13,248 nt of DNA from Hungateiclostridiaceae bacterium UBA3922. Lineage in GTDB: Bacteria; Bacillota; Clostridia; Acetivibrionales; DTU013. The position numbers were made by a program, and so were the translations under genes. The stretch covers positions 1-13,248 of the forward strand of contig DGEQ01000034.1 of assembly GCA_002386045.1 (NCBI GenBank). The letters are read 5' to 3'. The notes under the pieces were generated by a model that was given only the letters and a program-made list of their open reading frames with translations, did no database searches and was not told the DNA's origin. How positions within the stretch are numbered: position 1 is the stretch's first letter; every line of letters begins with the position of its first letter. Of the stretch, positions 1 through 6,908 are shown piece by piece.

Positions 1-178
1 GGAGTCCTGAATGAGTGCTGGAATCCGAAAGACCTGGCCACTGGAACACCGAACACTGCAATGGAATCCATGATGCCCAGCCTGTGGGATCCCAAACCCT
101 CCGCCGGAATCCGTGATGACAGGTCAGCGGGATCCCTGATGCCGCGGCGTCAGACTCCGTGATGCTGCCTCGGAATGA
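1..178. repeat. Degenerate ~21-bp tandem repeat, about nine units
   Basis: A GGAATCC-like heptamer (variants GGAGTCC, GGGATCC, AGACTCC, GGAATGA) recurs at 1, 20, 43, 63, 86, 106, 129, 152 and 172, with spacings of 19-23 bp, about two helical turns. Several units continue as GGAATCCGTGATG or GGGATCCCTGATGCC. No convincing gene is seen here. The stretch lies just past the 3' end of trxA, which reads toward it, and its left part may continue outside the window. Function unknown. Confidence 0.6.
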
Positions 179-196
179 TTGCCCGGGGTTATCTTT

Positions 197-526
197 TTAC
201 AGGTTTTTATCGATCAACTCGGCAAGTTCACTTTTGGTCCTGGCACCGACGATCTTGTCGACCACCTGGCCGCCCTTGAAGAATATGAGGGTCGGGATGC
301 TCATGATCCGGTACCTGTACGAGATCTCGTTCTGTTCATCTACGTTGACTTTGCCTATCACGGCTTTTCCTTCGTATTCCTGAGCCAACTCCTCGATTAT
401 GGGCGCAACTGCCCGGCACGGTCCGCACCATGCAGCCCAGAAGTCCACAACGACAAGCTTATCTGTGCCGTTCAGCACCTGGTCGAAATTTTCCTTTGTC
501 AAGGTTAACGCTTTCCCTTCTGCCAT
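197..526 (-). CDS. trxA: Thioredoxin
   Basis: Cytosolic dithiol-disulfide oxidoreductase of 109 residues, the normal thioredoxin length. It has the canonical active site WCGPC (Cys34 and Cys37) after the VVDFWAAW strand, and the cis-proline loop IPT at Pro78. The buried Asp28 of the DFW motif is also present. It reduces protein disulfides such as those of ribonucleotide reductase, peroxiredoxins and metabolic enzymes, using electrons from a thioredoxin reductase not encoded in this window. The ATG at 526 is preceded by AGGAGG with a 9-base gap, a strong ribosome site. A weak sigma-A-like promoter (TTGCGG, 16 bp, TATTAA on the minus strand, about 562-589) could drive it alone. The upstream minus-strand gene ends 251 bp away, so it is probably its own transcription unit. 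No clear intrinsic terminator is seen below 197. Confidence 0.97.
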   Translation of the reverse strand: MAEGKALTLTKENFDQVLNGTDKLVVVDFWAAWCGPCRAVAPIIEELAQEYEGKAVIGKVNVDEQNEISYRYRIMSIPTLIFFKGGQVVDKIVGARTKSELAELIDKNL

Positions 527-590
527 TTTGGTAAACCTCCTGTCAAATCGTTACTCTGTTTTTAATATTGTTACCCTTAATTTCCGCAAT

Positions 591-657
591 AAAACAGGTG
601 TCAGGTTTAAGAAGCCTGTTTTCGGAACAAACAGGTACCAGGGACAGGGGCCGTGTC
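591..657. repeat. REP-like palindromic element or weak terminator
   Basis: A perfect 8-bp inverted repeat AAAACAGG (591-598) and CCTGTTTT (615-622) encloses 16 bases. It is followed by a further direct copy AAACAGGT at 629-636 and by a short dyad GACA/TGTC (643-656) inside GGGACAGGGGCCGTGTC. It sits between the 3' end of the 467-residue gene and the trxA promoter. On the minus strand the 3' arm ends in TTTT, so it may act as a weak terminator for the upstream operon. The GGGACAGG/CCGTGTC wording resembles dispersed palindromes often seen between genes in Firmicutes. That is inference and needs a genome-wide count. Confidence 0.4.
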
Positions 658-777
658 TCTGCTGCAAAACCGGCATCGGGGCTACGCGCAATAGTCAAGG
701 GATCGCAGCTGTGATAAAGTTGGTTTGACGCCGGCAGCCCCAAGCCGGATGGTCCTGCCCTATCGATCCAGTTTACC

Positions 778-2181
778 CTATTTTTCCAGCGTTCTCAATA
801 CCAGGGTTTCGCCGTCGAGATAAACGATATAGTAGTCGAGCATCGTGATGAGCCGGCCTTTGTACCTGATCGGCCCGCCGGTCCGGACGGACGCCGCACC
901 GGCCCAGGTGGAGACAGCGCTGCTCCAGGCGGATGTCGCGCCGGTCCGGCCATTGTCCGTAACTCGACCACCCTGTCCGGCTGTGCTGGTTTGATCAGAC
1001 ACGTCGTCATTCTGGCCGGTCGCGTTGGTCTGGCCGGGCACACCGTTAGTCTGGCCGGTCGCGTCGATCAGGGCTGGCGCCCCGTCATACTTGCCAGTCA
1101 TATTGGTCCGGCCTGGTACGCCTTCATCATGGCCGGTCGCGTTGGTCAGGCCGGGCACGCCGCCATTCCGGGCGGCGATCATGCTATCCTGGCCCTGGGA
1201 TCCGCTGTTCCGGCCCTGCGATCCGCCCGTCCGGCCTTTCAGGCCGTTGCCCTGCTTCACGCATTCGACGTTGCTTGCCTGCCGGTCAACGATATAAACA
1301 GACCCGTCGGGCGTAATCAATATATCATCGGCAGCAACCGCCCTGCCGAGGCTTAAGCCGTCCCAATCATCCGCACCGGCGCCGGCTTTGCCGAAGCGGA
1401 TCTCCGTCACGTTCCCCGATCTATCTGTCATGCCCGCATATATCACGTCCCTGCCGTCGATATCCAGCAGCAGATGGGCCTGTTTCACCGGGATATACGT
1501 GGTTTTCCCGGTTTGTCCGTTCCGTACGCGCGTCCTTTCCCCGGCAAGCTGGTATACCAGGTTGTCGGTGTACAGCGTTTCCTTTATCACCGTGGTGAGG
1601 TCGGTTTTGAATACGAGGTTCAGGTTGTCCATTATGTCGAACCTGTAGATCCTGGCCCTCGTTTTACTGGTCTGGATCTTGGGATAGACTATGTTGGTCA
1701 TCGGCGAAAGCTCTATGCCGACAACGGCGCTGCCCTCGGGCAGCCCTTTTATATCAGGATAACTCCTGTTAAGATCGGGGATCACATCATATGTGGATAT
1801 ACGGACGCGCCCGCTTTTCCCTTCCGGTTCCTTTATTGCGTATATGAGCATTTCCCTGTCCGGGAGCCACCTGTGGAACGTGATTTCCCCGCCGGCAGGT
1901 CCAAGCTGCTTTATTTCCCTGCCGCTGTCCAGGTCTGCGACGACGAGTTTTCCGTCAAGCATGAAAGAGGCATACAGGCCGTCGAAGGACACGCTTACAT
2001 GGTCCGAGCCTTCCGGAAGCCTGTAGCTCCGATCCTTCACACCAGGGTAGTCCATCTCGTACATGGTCGATTTGAAATGTCCCCTGTTGGGAAGGTAGCC
2101 GTAATTCAGCCAGGAGAGGAATGCCGTCTGGAGGATCACGGAAATGAGTATCCATTTGTATATCGTTTGTATTTTCTTCAT
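778..2181 (-). CDS. Membrane-anchored protein of unknown function with 39-bp repeat insert
   Basis: Not recognised. A 467-residue protein with one N-terminal membrane segment (about residues 9-25, after a KKIQTIYKW basic stretch) and an extracytoplasmic body rich in short beta strands with repeated DGxL, DSGR and PDGSVYIVDR phrases, suggestive of a beta-propeller-like fold (inference). Residues about 311-435 are a low-complexity Gly/Thr/Asn/Ser insert. Residues 341-405 in it are five 13-residue units such as GVPGLTNATGHDE and GVPGQTNATGQND. After the insert a normal strand-rich tail resumes (RYKGRLITMLDYYIVYLDG), so the reading frame is intact. The start at 2181 has GGAGGA 8 bases upstream. 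It lies 17 bp after the phosphodiester glycosidase stop and is almost surely co-transcribed with it, which suggests a partner role at the cell envelope. Confidence 0.8.
   Translation of the reverse strand: MKKIQTIYKWILISVILQTAFLSWLNYGYLPNRGHFKSTMYEMDYPGVKDRSYRLPEGSDHVSVSFDGLYASFMLDGKLVVADLDSGREIKQLGPAGGEITFHRWLPDREMLIYAIKEPEGKSGRVRISTYDVIPDLNRSYPDIKGLPEGSAVVGIELSPMTNIVYPKIQTSKTRARIYRFDIMDNLNLVFKTDLTTVIKETLYTDNLVYQLAGERTRVRNGQTGKTTYIPVKQAHLLLDIDGRDVIYAGMTDRSGNVTEIRFGKAGAGADDWDGLSLGRAVAADDILITPDGSVYIVDRQASNVECVKQGNGLKGRTGGSQGRNSGSQGQDSMIAARNGGVPGLTNATGHDEGVPGRTNMTGKYDGAPALIDATGQTNGVPGQTNATGQNDDVSDQTSTAGQGGRVTDNGRTGATSAWSSAVSTWAGAASVRTGGPIRYKGRLITMLDYYIVYLDGETLVLRTLEK
967..1161. repeat. 39-bp tandem repeat inside a coding region, five units
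   Basis: Five consecutive 39-bp units encode 13-residue repeats with consensus GVPGxTNATGxxD. The first four units are clearly related and the fifth (DVSDQTSTAGQGG) is diverged. The unit length is a multiple of three, so copy number can change without breaking the host gene. Confidence 0.8.
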
Positions 2182-2198
2182 CTTCTGTCTCCTCCGAC

Positions 2199-3239
2199 TC
2201 AGCCGCTGCCGTTCCGTTTGCCCGCAGGCAGCACTACGAATGCCGACGGTACCAGCCTTTCGCCCAGCTTGTCCGAAGGTCTGTTTATCACCTTTCCGTT
2301 ATAATACATCGTCGTCGACGAACCGCCGTCAAGGTTTGCGGCATTCACTGCCCCATACTCGAGCAGGATGTCCTGGACTTCCCTCAGCGTTGCTCCGAAC
2401 GAGTCAAGCGTCCGCCCGTCTATTACCAGCATCAGTACTTCGCCCGTCTTCCGCTGGCCTATCGCCGTGCGGGGAGCGATGCCCCAGCCTCCGTCGCCCT
2501 TTTTGATGGTCGGCTTGCCGTTGACGATGAGAGGCGGGCCGAAGCTGACGCCTTCCTTCACTCCGTACTCCAGCAGCTGTTTTACGGTATGCTTGCCTAC
2601 TATGAGCATCCCTTCCTTTGTGAATGCCACTGTTTCCTGCTTCACATCCTTGCCCTCGTATTGGTCATAGACTACCTCTCCGTCGTGGATGATGAAGCCC
2701 ATCGGGATGCCGCCGGTGCCTGTCCATCCCCTGTCGAGGAACCCGCCGGCGTTGATGCCTGCAATCCCGCCGTTGTTCCTGGTTATTCGGCTCGTGGTCT
2801 CGCCTGATTCGGGAAACAGCGACGAATAGCCCACTATCACCCTCGTGGGGTCGTGCACCACCATTAGCTTCCCCTTGAAGTCGCCGCCCTCGATATTGTA
2901 AACCTCGATGGTGTCGTCATGTTCGCCGCTAAGGTCGATCTTCTCTATCTCCTCGCCCCTTGCCGTGGGGTCGTCGGCGTAGGAATCCCTCAGGATCCGT
3001 GCTATCGCTTCGTCCGAAAGGAAGAGCCTTGCTATGAACTGGTGATTAAGCGTGTTCCAGGATGCCCCGACGATGGTCCCCTTCACTTCCTCAAAGGGGC
3101 CGTAGAAAATCAACAGGGGCATTGTGACCAGCGCAAATATGAACTGGAAAAGCAAAAACGCAAAAAAGCGCTTTTTCCAGGAACTGCGCCGGCTCCCGGC
3201 CGGATATCTTTTTTTGCCTGATTCAGCGGTTCTGCCCAT
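2199..3239 (-). CDS. Phosphodiester glycosidase family protein (NAGPA-type), membrane-anchored
   Basis: A 346-residue protein of the family related to GlcNAc-1-phosphodiester alpha-N-acetylglucosaminidase, often annotated as exopolysaccharide biosynthesis protein. The family removes sugars from sugar-phosphodiester linkages, as in wall polymers. One membrane segment lies at residues 25-46 after a basic stretch (SSWKKR), so the enzyme domain faces outside. Family signatures are NAGGF (163-167), PRTAIG (256-261), DGR (274-276) and NLDGGSSTTMY (302-312). The ATG at 3239 was chosen because AAAGGGG sits 6 bases upstream. The frame stays open a further 86 codons upstream, but that stretch translates the composite repeat and resembles no known protein. 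It leads the operon with the 467-residue membrane protein. The actual substrate cannot be told from sequence. Confidence 0.87.
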   Translation of the reverse strand: MGRTAESGKKRYPAGSRRSSWKKRFFAFLLFQFIFALVTMPLLIFYGPFEEVKGTIVGASWNTLNHQFIARLFLSDEAIARILRDSYADDPTARGEEIEKIDLSGEHDDTIEVYNIEGGDFKGKLMVVHDPTRVIVGYSSLFPESGETTSRITRNNGGIAGINAGGFLDRGWTGTGGIPMGFIIHDGEVVYDQYEGKDVKQETVAFTKEGMLIVGKHTVKQLLEYGVKEGVSFGPPLIVNGKPTIKKGDGGWGIAPRTAIGQRKTGEVLMLVIDGRTLDSFGATLREVQDILLEYGAVNAANLDGGSSTTMYYNGKVINRPSDKLGERLVPSAFVVLPAGKRNGSG

Positions 3240-3640
3240 TTTGACCCCTTTCACGCCGGTAAACCATGCAGCCGGTTTTCTGCAGGATGCAGCGATCCGT
3301 GCTGCCGCGGGACACCGGGACCGATGTCCACGCAGGATACGGTGCTCAGTGGCCTTGCAGGATAATGCCCAACAGGATGCTGTGCTCAGTGGCTTTGCTG
3401 GACAATGTCCCCGCAGGATACTGTACTCCGTGACCTGGCTGGATAATGTCCACGCAGGATGCAGCGATCCATATCCCCGCATAGCCCTGCTCTGCAACGC
3501 TTGCCTGGTTCCCCTGATCCACGCCTTGCTCTATTATTTTAAAGGAATACCTGCTGAAACGCAATCTGCGGCAGTTATTCCCATACCTGCACCGCACCGG
3601 GCATTCCTCCGGCGTTTCCGGCGTTCAGGTAAATCTTAAC
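3240..3640. other. Intergenic region upstream of the glycosidase operon
   Basis: No gene is supported here. The frames open through it translate repetitive, GC-rich sequence without ribosome sites. It holds the 41-bp composite repeat (3285-3470) and the presumed 5' leader of the glycosidase operon. I see no convincing promoter in it. Confidence 0.6.
3285..3470. repeat. 41-bp composite tandem repeat
   Basis: GGAT or GGAC cores occur at 3335, 3360, 3375, 3400, 3416, 3441 and 3457, with spacings alternating 25, 15, 25, 16, 25 and 16. The unit is therefore ~41 bp built of two half-units: GCAGGATACTGTGCTCAGTG-like and GGATAATGTCCACGCA-like. Diverged copies extend left to about 3285, where GCAGGATGCAGCGATCC matches the right-end copy at 3454-3470 exactly. 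There are no unique spacers, so it is not a CRISPR array. It lies in the 5' leader of the glycosidase gene. Confidence 0.7.
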
Positions 3641-3695
3641 CAAAATTTAATAATAGATTTTGAAAAATGTGGTATCATTAATTGAACTTAATAGC
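3635..3695. promoter_or_regulatory. AT-rich putative divergent promoter region
   Basis: This is the only strongly AT-rich stretch between the divergent glycosidase operon and glgP, so it is the best place for promoters in both directions. On the plus strand GTGGTATCAT (3669-3678) offers a possible -10 (TATCAT, 3673-3678) but no good -35 at 16-18 bp. The assignment rests mainly on composition and position. Confidence 0.35.
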
Positions 3696-3734
3696 TGATG
3701 TACCCGGCACGTCAGTTTTTGTAAAGTGGATCAC

Positions 3735-4194
3735 CGTCGGGAGCCGGTTATCGGCGGGAGCGGGGCATCAACAGGGATAGCCGGCATCAGTTGGCAACAG
3801 GAATTGTAAAGAAAGTAGCTGTAAACGATACCAACAGTAGCTGCGGCAGGATTTGCAAATAAGAGTTATCGAAAGGGCAACCAGCAGAGTTATCTAAGAG
3901 ATGTCGAAAGGGTCATCGAAGGAGATATCTCAAGAGATATCGAAAGAGTCGTCGAAAACGTTTTTTGCAGGGTAAACAAAAAGGTAAGCAATGAGGGAAA
4001 CAAAAGGGTAAACAATAGTATAAGCAAGAGGCCAGGTAAAAGGGTAAACAGAGTAAGAAAATTGGTAAGATATTGAGTAAGAAATTGGGTAAGCAATGGA
4101 ATAACCAGTACGAGTGACCACAAGAACAACCAACAAGAACAAACAAAAATCTCAGGAAGAATCATCAAGAGTTATCGACAGGAGTGAAGATCGA
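3735..4194 (+). repeat. Purine-rich 12-bp tandem array in the glgP leader
   Basis: From 3861 to 4108 the plus strand can be cut almost entirely into 12-bp units. The first half has consensus AAGAGTTATCGA (3861, 3885, 3908, 3932, 3944). The second half has consensus AGGGTAAACAAA (3969, 3981, 3993, 4005, 4041, 4061, 4073, 4085). The TAA core recurs at 3973, 3985, 4009, 4021, 4045, 4054, 4066, 4078 and 4090. More diverged units, including GTTATCG at 3747-3753, seem to extend left to about 3735. AGAGTTATCGACAG at 4168-4181 carries the pattern into the glgP ribosome site. About 20 recognisable units. No gene is supported in the region. Confidence 0.8.
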
Positions 4195-6792
4195 ATGAAA
4201 CCAGTAGGCAGGATCACCGTGCCGACAGTGATACCACAAAGGCTTGGAAAACTAAGGGACATCGCAAACAACCTGTGGTGGACCTGGAACAGCGAAGCAG
4301 CGGAAATGTTCAGGATGGCAGACGAGTCGCTCTGGGAGGAAACGGGCGGGAACCCGGCTGCCCTTGTCAATAGGATAGGGAGCAAAAAGCTGGAGCAGCT
4401 TGCAAACGACGAAAGCTTCCTTGAAGCATACGATGACGTGGTAAGCAGGTTCGATGCATATATGGACCGCACCGATACGTGGTTCAGCAGGACCTATCCC
4501 GACCTGGAAGGCCACATGGTGGCATATTTCTCAGCCGAATACGGCCTCAGCGAGACGCTGCCCATATATTCGGGCGGGCTCGGCGTGCTGTCCGGCGACC
4601 ACTGCAAGTCGGCCAGCGACCTGGGCATCCCGTTCACGGCGGTAGGCCTGTTTTACAGGCAGGGCTATTTCAATCAGAAGATAAACCATGACGGCATCCA
4701 GGAAACGAGTTTCAGCACTCTCAACATAAACGACCTCCCGGTCAGCCAGGTGACCGATGAAAACGGCGAACCGTTGCTGATCAGCGTCGATCTGCCCGGA
4801 AGGACGGTCCACGCATCGATCTGGCAAATCAGGGTCGGTACCGTGAACATTTACCTGCTTGACTCGGACGTCCCCATGAACATTGAGCAGGACAGGCATA
4901 TCACCTCCCGGCTGTACGGCGGGAACCACGAAACGAGGATACAGCAGGAGATACTGCTTGGGATAGGTGGTGTCAGGGCGCTGGAAGCCCTCGGCATAAG
5001 GCCGACGGTTTACCACATGAATGAAGGCCACTCGGCTTTCCTGTGCTTCGAGCTTATCAGGCGGGCCATGGCGAAATACAACATCAGCTTCCATGAAGCC
5101 AGGGAGCTTGTTTCTCCGTCGCTCGTCTTTACGATCCACACGCCGGTGCCGGCCGGCATCGACGTTTTCCCGCACGACGCGATGGATATGTATTTCACGA
5201 CTTACAGGGAGTCCGTGGGCATTAGCCGTGAAGAGTTCCTCGCACTGGGCCAGGATCCCGGCAATCCCTACAGTTTCAACATGGCCGTGCTGGCGATGAA
5301 AATGGCCTCCGGCAGAAACGGCGTCAGCAAACTCCACGGCGAAGTGACCAGGAAAATGTTCAGGAACCTGTGGCCGGGCGTCCCGGAAGAAGAGGTGCCG
5401 ATAACGCACGTTACCAACGGCATCCACACGCTTACCTGGCTTTCCCCCGTCATGAAGAAGCTTTTCGACAAGTACCTGACTGAGGGATGGGAAGACAGGA
5501 TATACGAGCGCAGCACCTGGGAATCTATAGAAAATATCCCGGACGAGGAACTTTGGGAAGCTCATCAGAGTCTTAAGAAAAGCATGACAGAGTATGTGAA
5601 CGGCAGGATCCGTTCAGGCTGCATGTCCAACAGGTCGATGAAATCGTGCACGGGCATCGATCCCGGAGCGCTTACGATAGGTTTTGCAAGAAGGTTCGCC
5701 ACTTACAAGCGGGCGACGCTGATTTTCAGGGATATCGAGCGGATACGGAAACTGCTCGGCAAGGAAAATGCCCCTGTCCAGATCATCTTTGCCGGGAAGG
5801 CCCATCCGGCAGACAAGCCGGCCCAGGACCTCATAAAGTACATCAACGATATTTCCGGGCAGGAAGGCTTCAGGGGCAAGGTAGTGCTGCTCGAAAACTA
5901 CAACATGGCACTGGCGCGCCGGCTTATCCAGGGTGTCGACGTGTGGCTCAACAATCCCCGCATGCCCCTGGAGGCAAGCGGTACCAGCGGCCAGAAGGCC
6001 GGTCTCAACGGCGTGCTCAATTTCAGCGTGCCTGACGGCTGGTGGAAGGAAGGCTTCAACGGTCAGAACGGCTGGGCTATCGGGACCGGGGCCATACACA
6101 CCGATGAGCATTACCAGGACAACGTTGACAGCGATTCGATGTACGAGACGCTTGAAAATATCATCGTCCCGCTCTATTACCAGAGGGATGAAAAAGGCAT
6201 CCCCAGGGGCTGGGTCAGGATGATGAAGGAGTCCATAATGTCGCTGGCTGCATACTTCAGCACACACCGGATGCTGCAGGATTACATGGAAAAGCTGTAC
6301 GTACCCGCGATGGAGAACGTCTGCGACTTCTCGCCCGGCGGCAGCGTGGACTGCCAGGTGCTGATACAGTTGGCACAGTGGAAGAAGCATGTCCGCGACC
6401 ACTGGCATCTTGTGACCGTAAGGTGCGGCGGCCTGCGGACCGGAGGGAACGGCGAAGGCTACGCGGCAGGCAGCGGTGACGGTACCGGCATTACTTCTGC
6501 ACCCGGTGCGAAAATCACGCTGGAAGCGATCGTGTCACTGGGTCCGCTCAGGCCGGAAGATGTGAGCGTTGAGCTGTTTTATGGTATCATAGGAGATGAC
6601 GGTGAAATAATAAATGGCGAGCACCTGCCAATGCAGTTGTGCGGCGAGGCCGAAGGCGGATCATACAAATATGCGGCTGACCTGTATCTCACCAGCGGCG
6701 GCGAGTATGGATACCAGTTCCGGGTGTTCCCCCATCACCCGCTGCTGACAGACAAGTTCGAACTCGGACTCGTAAAATGGGCTGAGTATTAA
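4195..6792 (+). CDS. glgP: Alpha-glucan (glycogen/maltodextrin) phosphorylase, DUF3417 type
   Basis: A cytosolic, PLP-dependent GT35 enzyme that releases glucose-1-phosphate from alpha-1,4-glucans. 865 residues, typical of the family branch with an N-terminal DUF3417 domain (about residues 10-120, with LRDIANNLWWTWN). Visible motifs are SGGLGVLSGDH (126-136), HMNEGHSAF (274-282), THVTNGIHTLTW (from about 404), ARRFATYKRA (about 498) and the PLP site GTSGQKAGLNG with Lys601. The ATG at 4195 is chosen because AGGAG lies 10 bases upstream and MKPVGRITVP matches a normal family start. An in-frame GTG at 4114 has no ribosome site and would translate the repeat array. A Gly-rich insert lies near the C-terminal beta domain (6424-6513). 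It stands alone from other glycogen genes and has a 500-base repeat-rich leader, so regulation may act there. Confidence 0.95.
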   Translation: MKPVGRITVPTVIPQRLGKLRDIANNLWWTWNSEAAEMFRMADESLWEETGGNPAALVNRIGSKKLEQLANDESFLEAYDDVVSRFDAYMDRTDTWFSRTYPDLEGHMVAYFSAEYGLSETLPIYSGGLGVLSGDHCKSASDLGIPFTAVGLFYRQGYFNQKINHDGIQETSFSTLNINDLPVSQVTDENGEPLLISVDLPGRTVHASIWQIRVGTVNIYLLDSDVPMNIEQDRHITSRLYGGNHETRIQQEILLGIGGVRALEALGIRPTVYHMNEGHSAFLCFELIRRAMAKYNISFHEARELVSPSLVFTIHTPVPAGIDVFPHDAMDMYFTTYRESVGISREEFLALGQDPGNPYSFNMAVLAMKMASGRNGVSKLHGEVTRKMFRNLWPGVPEEEVPITHVTNGIHTLTWLSPVMKKLFDKYLTEGWEDRIYERSTWESIENIPDEELWEAHQSLKKSMTEYVNGRIRSGCMSNRSMKSCTGIDPGALTIGFARRFATYKRATLIFRDIERIRKLLGKENAPVQIIFAGKAHPADKPAQDLIKYINDISGQEGFRGKVVLLENYNMALARRLIQGVDVWLNNPRMPLEASGTSGQKAGLNGVLNFSVPDGWWKEGFNGQNGWAIGTGAIHTDEHYQDNVDSDSMYETLENIIVPLYYQRDEKGIPRGWVRMMKESIMSLAAYFSTHRMLQDYMEKLYVPAMENVCDFSPGGSVDCQVLIQLAQWKKHVRDHWHLVTVRCGGLRTGGNGEGYAAGSGDGTGITSAPGAKITLEAIVSLGPLRPEDVSVELFYGIIGDDGEIINGEHLPMQLCGEAEGGSYKYAADLYLTSGGEYGYQFRVFPHHPLLTDKFELGLVKWAEY

Positions 6793-6857
6793 GCTGGGCA
6801 ATGAACGTCGACCGAAAATACTGAGTGCCTGATGAGTACTTTCAGAATAAAGAAAAA

Positions 6858-6890
6858 CACGGAAAGGAATCCGTGCGTAACGCTTTTACC
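6858..6890 (+). terminator. Possible terminator or attenuator hairpin between glgP and the carboxypeptidase gene
   Basis: A perfect inverted repeat CACGGA (6858-6863) and TCCGTG (6870-6875) with an AAGGAA loop is followed by GCGTAACGC and a short TTTT (6883-6886). It lies in the 116-bp gap, about 30 bases before the downstream start. The T-run is short and offset from the stem, so termination would be weak. It could equally be an mRNA processing or attenuation structure. Confidence 0.35.
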
Positions 6891-6908
6891 GACTACATGG
6901 AGGACGCG

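Noticed and set aside
3323..3470. Possible CRISPR array
   Set aside because: The whole unit is repeated with drift and there are no constant repeats with unique spacers; no cas genes are nearby.
3240..3497. N-terminal extension of the phosphodiester glycosidase
   Set aside because: It translates repeats, lacks a ribosome site, and precedes a good AAAGGGG-ATG start followed directly by a basic stretch and membrane segment.
3890..4168. Minus-strand open frame encoding 92 very hydrophobic residues with a four-residue period (LTQF, LTQY, LTNF)
   Set aside because: It is the complement of the purine-rich 12-bp array. The pattern follows from the repeat, the start has no ribosome site, and part of the frame overlaps glgP.
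4114..4194. GTG start giving glgP 27 extra residues
   Set aside because: No ribosome site before 4114; the extra residues come from the repeat leader, while ATG 4195 has AGGAG and a family-like start.
4531..5565. Minus-strand open frame of 344 codons opposite glgP
   Set aside because: It lies fully inside a well-supported phosphorylase with catalytic motifs on the other strand; no ribosome site or recognisable domain.
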